Positions 22,339 through 25,568 of a DNA stretch of 25,568 nt are shown in pieces. Each line of letters starts with the position of its first letter. Within the stretch, counting starts at the first letter, position 1. The notes under the pieces were generated by a model. It was not told where the DNA came from, made no database searches, and saw only the letters and a program-made list of their open reading frames with translations. Both the position numbers and the translations under genes were made by a program. The DNA comes from DATLGB01 sp035540675 (lineage in GTDB: Bacteria; Actinomycetota; Thermoleophilia; Solirubrobacterales; Solirubrobacteraceae): contig DATLGB010000080.1 in assembly GCA_035540675.1 (NCBI GenBank), positions 1 to 25,568 of the forward strand. The letters run 5' to 3'.

Positions 22339-23406
22339 TCAGGTGACCGTCGTCAGCGCCTTGCCCAGGCCGCTGAGCACGCGGCGGCCGCCCGGCGCCA
22401 CGGCGACCAGGTCCTCGATGCGCACGCCGCCCAGCCCCGGCACGTAGACCCCCGGCTCGACCGTCACGACGTTGCCCGGCTCGAGCGCGTCGTCGGCCGT
22501 CGTCGCCAGCCGGGGCGCCTCGTGCACCTCGAGCCCGACGCCGTGGCCGAGGCCGTGGCCGAAGTGCTCCGCGTGGCCGGCGGCGCCGATCATGTGCCGC
22601 GCGACCGCGTCCACCTCGCGCCCCGAGGGGCCCGGGCGCACCGCGTCGAGCGCCGCCGCCTGGGCGCGCTCGACGAGGTCGTAGATCGCTCGCATCTCGT
22701 CCGGAACCTCTCCGGTGGCGAAGGTGCGGGTGCAATCCGAGCAGTAGCCGTCCAGGCGCGCGCCCCAGTCGATCGTCACCAGCGTGTCGCGCGGGATCGG
22801 CACGTCGGCGGGCGCGGCGTGCGGCGCCGACCCGTTCGGGCCCGCGGCGACGATCGGCTCGAACGACGGCTCGGCGCCGCGGCGGCGCAGCGCCGCATCG
22901 ATGGCGGCCGCCACCTGCCGCTCCGTCCGGCCCGCCACGCCCCCGCCGAGGACCTCCCGCAGCGCGTCGTCGGCCAGTGCCGCAGCGGCCGCGATGGCCT
23001 CGAGCTCCCCCGCGTCCTTCACCGCCCGCTCGCGCTCGACGAGGCCGCCGGCCGCGACCAGCTCGACGCGCTCGGGCAGCAGCTCGCGCAGGCGCGCGTG
23101 CGTGCGCACGCTCACGTGCTGGTCCTCGAAGCCGAGGCGCACCGGGCGGTCCGGCCACCCGCCGGCCAGCACGGCGAGGAAGTCGCGCGGCGCCCGCTCG
23201 TGGTCGAAGCCGGCGACCTCGCGCCGGGCCCGCTCGACGTAGCGGAAGTCGGTCGCGAAGCGGCGGACGCCGGGGCCCAGGACGCAGAGCCCGTTGGAGC
23301 CGGTGAAGCCGGTGAGGTAGCGCAGGTTGACCGCCGAGGCCACGAGCAGGCAGTCCACCCCCGCGTCGGCCAGCCGCGCGGCGACGCGATCGGCGCGCGA
23401 GCTCAC
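22339..23406 (-). CDS. M24-family Xaa-Pro aminopeptidase/dipeptidase
   Basis: 355 residues. The N-terminal creatinase-like domain (VAARLADAGVDCLLVASAVN, LRYLTGFTGSNGLCVLG) precedes the pita-bread catalytic domain. All five dinuclear metal ligands are visible: Asp in TIDWGARLDGY, Asp in CSDCTRTF, His in GHGLGHGVGLEVHE, Glu in TVEPGVYVPG and Glu in GVRIEDLVAV. It cleaves peptides with proline at the second position, in the cytoplasm. GTG at 23406 overlaps the aroQ stop in GTGA. A gene of this type commonly sits between aroQ and efp; efp is not the next gene here. PepP versus PepQ cannot be settled from the sequence alone. Confidence 0.92.
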   Translation of the reverse strand: MSSRADRVAARLADAGVDCLLVASAVNLRYLTGFTGSNGLCVLGPGVRRFATDFRYVERARREVAGFDHERAPRDFLAVLAGGWPDRPVRLGFEDQHVSVRTHARLRELLPERVELVAAGGLVERERAVKDAGELEAIAAAAALADDALREVLGGGVAGRTERQVAAAIDAALRRRGAEPSFEPIVAAGPNGSAPHAAPADVPIPRDTLVTIDWGARLDGYCSDCTRTFATGEVPDEMRAIYDLVERAQAAALDAVRPGPSGREVDAVARHMIGAAGHAEHFGHGLGHGVGLEVHEAPRLATTADDALEPGNVVTVEPGVYVPGLGGVRIEDLVAVAPGGRRVLSGLGKALTTVT

Positions 23407-23840
23407 GCCAGCGCCGCCCGCAGCTGCTCGAGCCCCTCGCGGTAGCCCTCGACGCCGAGCCCGGCGACCGAGCCGACGCAGAGGTCGCGCACGACCGAGA
23501 CGCGCCGCCACTCCTCCCGGCCGGCCACGTCGGAGAGGTGCACCTCGACCGCCGGCAGCCCGGCCACCTCGAGCGCGTCGCGGATCGCCCAGCTGTAGTG
23601 CGTCCACGCGCCGGGGTTGAGCACCAGCCCGTCGGAGTAGTCGCCGGCGCGGTGCAGCTCCTCGACGAACTCGCCCTCGAAGTTGGTCTGGAAGAAGCGT
23701 GCCTCGAGCCCCAGCTCCCGCGCGAACTGCCCGATCCGGATCTCGAGCCGGGCGAAGGTCAGGCCCCCGTAGTGCTCCGCGGGCCGGCGGTCGAGGGCGT
23801 CGAGGTTGACGCCGTGCATGACCAGGACGCGGTTCCTCAT
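23403..23840 (-). CDS. aroQ: Type II 3-dehydroquinate dehydratase
   Basis: 145 residues. It aligns with the family in HGVNLDALDRRPAEHYGGLT (usual NGPNLNLLGxREPxxYG), FFQTNFEGEFVEELHRA, LVLNPGAWTHYSWAIRDALE and VEVHLSDVAGREEWRRVS. The catalytic Tyr, Arg and His residues are kept, but several near-invariant residues differ (HGV for NGP, Thr for Ser in the QSN motif, Asp for Asn in HLSN). It converts 3-dehydroquinate to 3-dehydroshikimate in the shikimate pathway, as a dodecamer in known members. ATG at 23840 overlaps the aroKB stop in ATGA. The pathway neighbours make the assignment firm; the divergence could change kinetics. Confidence 0.92.
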   Translation of the reverse strand: MRNRVLVMHGVNLDALDRRPAEHYGGLTFARLEIRIGQFARELGLEARFFQTNFEGEFVEELHRAGDYSDGLVLNPGAWTHYSWAIRDALEVAGLPAVEVHLSDVAGREEWRRVSVVRDLCVGSVAGLGVEGYREGLEQLRAALA

Positions 23841-25348
23841 CGCGCCAACTCTTGCAGGGCGCCCCGCAGGTCGGCGTCCTCGACGGGCTGCCCCGTCCGC
23901 ACCTCGCCCGGGCCGTCGACGAGCACGAAGCCGACGCGGCCTCCGCGGCGCTTCTTGTCGCGGCCGACGGCGGCGGCCACCGCTTCGAGGTCCACCGCCG
24001 GATCGAGCCGCGTCGGGAGGTTCTGCGCCGCGAGCAGCTCCTCGACCTCCGCCCGCAGGCGCGGCTGCCGCGACAGCGTCAGCGCCGCCAGCAGGCCCAG
24101 CCCCACGGCCTCGCCATGGCGGTAGCGCTCGTACCGTGTCGCCGTCTCGATGGCGTGGCCGACCGTGTGGCCGAGGTTGAGGGCCTGACGGCGGCCCGCG
24201 TCGCGCTCGTCCTCGGCGACGACCGCCAGCTTGGTCCGCGCGCAGGCGACGATCAGGTCGCGGTCGGCCGGCGGCGGCGGCTGCTGGGTCAGGCGCCGCC
24301 ACAGGGCCCCGCCCGCGATCAGCCCGGTCTTGACCACCTCCGCCCAGCCGGCGGCCAGCTCGGCGGCCGGCAGCGTCCGCAGCGCCGCCGGATCGGCGAC
24401 GACCGCGGCCGGCTGGTGGTACGCCCCGGCGTAGTTCTTGCCCTCCGGCAGGTCGACGCCGGTCTTCCCGCCATAGGCGGAGTCGACCTGCGCCACGAGC
24501 GTCGTCGGGACCTGGACGACGCCGATGCCGCGCTGGTAGATCGCCGCGCAGAAGCCCGCGACGTCGCCGACCACGCCCCCGCCGACGGCGGCGACGTGCG
24601 CGTCGTGGTCGATGCCTGCGGCCGCCATCGCCCGCAGGACGCGCTCGACCGTCGCCAGCGTCTTGTGCCGCTCGCCGGCCGGGAAAGTGGCGTCGGCGGG
24701 GCCGTAGAGCCCGGCGACGGTCCCGTCGCTGACCGTGAAGCGCCGGCCGGCGAGCGGCCAGAACCCCGTCGCGAGCAGCCCGTCGCCGACGAACACCGGA
24801 TAGCTGCCCGACGCGCTCTCGGCCCACAGCAGCTTGGTGCCCTCCGGCAGCGCCCGCACGTGCGGCAGCGCGCGGCGGATCGTGTCGCGCCGGGCGGCCG
24901 GCAGGATCGCGTCCGCCAGGCGCTCGTACAGCGGCGCCCGGTCGGCGTGCAGCTCGTCGAAGCGCCGCCGGTCGCGCGCGAGCGGCCGGCGCCCGCCGGC
25001 GCGCTGCCACGCCGCGTCCGCGCCGACGTCGAGCAGCACGACCGTGTGCTCGCGGAGGGCCTGCTGGACGCGCTCCGACGCGACGGCGCCACCGCCGAGC
25101 GCGAGCACGGCGTCCCGCCCGCGCGCCTGCTCGAGCGCCCGCAGGACGACCTCCTCCTCGAGCTCGCGGAACGCGCGCTCGCCGCGGGTGGCGAACCACT
25201 CCTCGATCGAGGTGCCGAGCTCGCGCTCGATCAGCGCGTCCGTGTCGAGCGGTCGCGTCCGCAGCTCGGCCGCCACCGTGCGGGCGGCCGACGTCTTGCC
25301 GGCGCCCATGAACCCGATGAGGACGAGCGCGCGGCCCGCGCCGCTCAC
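23837..25348 (-). CDS. aroKB: Fused shikimate kinase - 3-dehydroquinate synthase
   Basis: 503 residues, two enzymes in one chain. Residues about 1-165 are shikimate kinase: Walker A IGFMGAGKTSAA (residues 11-22), shikimate-binding DTD in PLDTDALIERELG, ALGGGAV and the lid arginines AGGRRPLARDRRRFDEL. Residues about 170-503 are 3-dehydroquinate synthase: AVGGGVVGDVAGFCAAIYQR, VPTTLVAQVDSAYGGKTGVD, zinc ligands Glu in GWAEVVKTGLI and His in NLGHTVGHAIE, and RHGEAVGLGLL. The chain covers the pathway's second (DHQ synthase) and fifth (kinase) steps, not consecutive ones. GTG at 25348 overlaps the aroC stop in GTGA. No linker stop or frameshift is seen, so the fusion is real. Confidence 0.95.
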   Translation of the reverse strand: MSGAGRALVLIGFMGAGKTSAARTVAAELRTRPLDTDALIERELGTSIEEWFATRGERAFRELEEEVVLRALEQARGRDAVLALGGGAVASERVQQALREHTVVLLDVGADAAWQRAGGRRPLARDRRRFDELHADRAPLYERLADAILPAARRDTIRRALPHVRALPEGTKLLWAESASGSYPVFVGDGLLATGFWPLAGRRFTVSDGTVAGLYGPADATFPAGERHKTLATVERVLRAMAAAGIDHDAHVAAVGGGVVGDVAGFCAAIYQRGIGVVQVPTTLVAQVDSAYGGKTGVDLPEGKNYAGAYHQPAAVVADPAALRTLPAAELAAGWAEVVKTGLIAGGALWRRLTQQPPPPADRDLIVACARTKLAVVAEDERDAGRRQALNLGHTVGHAIETATRYERYRHGEAVGLGLLAALTLSRQPRLRAEVEELLAAQNLPTRLDPAVDLEAVAAAVGRDKKRRGGRVGFVLVDGPGEVRTGQPVEDADLRGALQELAR

Positions 25349-25568
25349 GGCTCCCGCCGCTTCCAGCCGATCCGCTGCTCGTAGGCGTCGAGCGCCGCGC
25401 GCGCGTCGTCGAGATGGTCGCCGCCGAACTTCGCGCGGTAGGCGCCGGCGAGGACGATCGCCAGCATCGCCTCCCCCACCACGCCGGCGGCGGGCACGAC
25501 CGCCGAGTCCGTGCGCTCGCGCAGCGCCTGCGCCGGCTCGTGCGTGGCGATGTCCACGGTCCGCAGCG
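25345..25568 (-). CDS. aroC: Chorismate synthase, C-terminal part
   Basis: About 73 C-terminal residues, the rest lying beyond the right edge. The segment LRTVDIATHEPAQALRERTD then AVVPAAGVVGEAMLAIVLAG and KFGGDHLDDARAALDAYEQR is the standard end of chorismate synthase; the catalytic Arg and Asp region RTDSAVVPAAG is present. It makes chorismate from EPSP using reduced FMN. It overlaps the aroKB start in GTGA and is the first visible gene of the shikimate operon. Confidence 0.9.
   Translation of the reverse strand, partial: LRTVDIATHEPAQALRERTDSAVVPAAGVVGEAMLAIVLAGAYRAKFGGDHLDDARAALDAYEQRIGWKRREP

Noticed and set aside
20530..23445. A 971-codon open frame on the plus strand, and similar long antisense frames such as 23852-25384 and 6549-7883
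   Set aside because: They lie opposite clear genes (calcium-repeat protein, peptidase, aroKB, glycosyltransferases) and are low-complexity Arg/Ala/Val-rich. Such frames arise from high third-position GC.
1..25568. tRNA, rRNA, CRISPR arrays, insertion sequences, integrases or phage genes
   Set aside because: No supporting pattern was found by reading; weak tRNA-like folds cannot be excluded without a covariance search.

Overview
The window is very GC-rich, tightly packed bacterial DNA with 4-nt start/stop overlaps, frequent GTG starts and few Shine-Dalgarno sites. Codon third positions are almost all G or C. Together with an aroK-aroB fusion, an OpuC-type transporter, an AbiEi-like protein and secreted calcium-binding (thrombospondin type 3-like) proteins, this suggests a high-GC actinobacterium. 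My best guess is the class Thermoleophilia (Solirubrobacter or Conexibacter relatives); this placement is inference. I saw no tRNA, rRNA, CRISPR array, insertion sequence or integrase, so the window looks like ordinary chromosome.

Layout, left to right. (1) 1-372: the 5' part of an AbiEi-like (type IV antitoxin fold) gene on the minus strand, with a 43-nt palindrome inside its first codons. (2) 433-4074, minus: a four-gene osmoprotectant (OpuC-type) ABC transporter, transcribed ATPase, permease, permease, lipoprotein, and closed by a hairpin. (3) 4185-4667, plus: a small cupin gene. (4) 4664-13826, minus: a nine-gene operon of nucleotide-sugar and glycan genes. It encodes two SDR epimerases, an MDR dehydrogenase, a Gfo/Idh oxidoreductase, one GT4-type and three CgeB-like glycosyltransferases, and a CmoB-like methyltransferase. 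This is the most interesting block. It probably makes and transfers an unusual, modified sugar, but I cannot name the product. (5) 14108-15725: small stress or redox genes: a redoxin-like protein without cysteine, Ohr, an EVE-domain protein and a GST N-terminal-like protein. (6) 15727-19780: a cysteine-free Rrf2 regulator facing a complete sulfate ABC transporter operon (sbp-cysT-cysW-cysA), with a likely operator over the sbp promoter. (7) 19887-20642: a class I methyltransferase, closed by a bidirectional terminator. (8) 20695-22269, minus: a secreted IPT/TIG plus calcium-binding-repeat protein. (9) 22339-25568, minus: a shikimate operon (aroC end, aroKB fusion, aroQ) with an M24 aminopeptidase.

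Two layout features recur. Convergent gene pairs end on a shared 4-nt TTAG or CTAG, so both stop codons overlap. Several genes have a TANNNT-like -10 box only 7-8 nt before the start codon, which predicts leaderless mRNAs. No stretch longer than about 300 bases lacks a gene; the longest gap is 13827-14107, which holds a hairpin and a possible small ORF.
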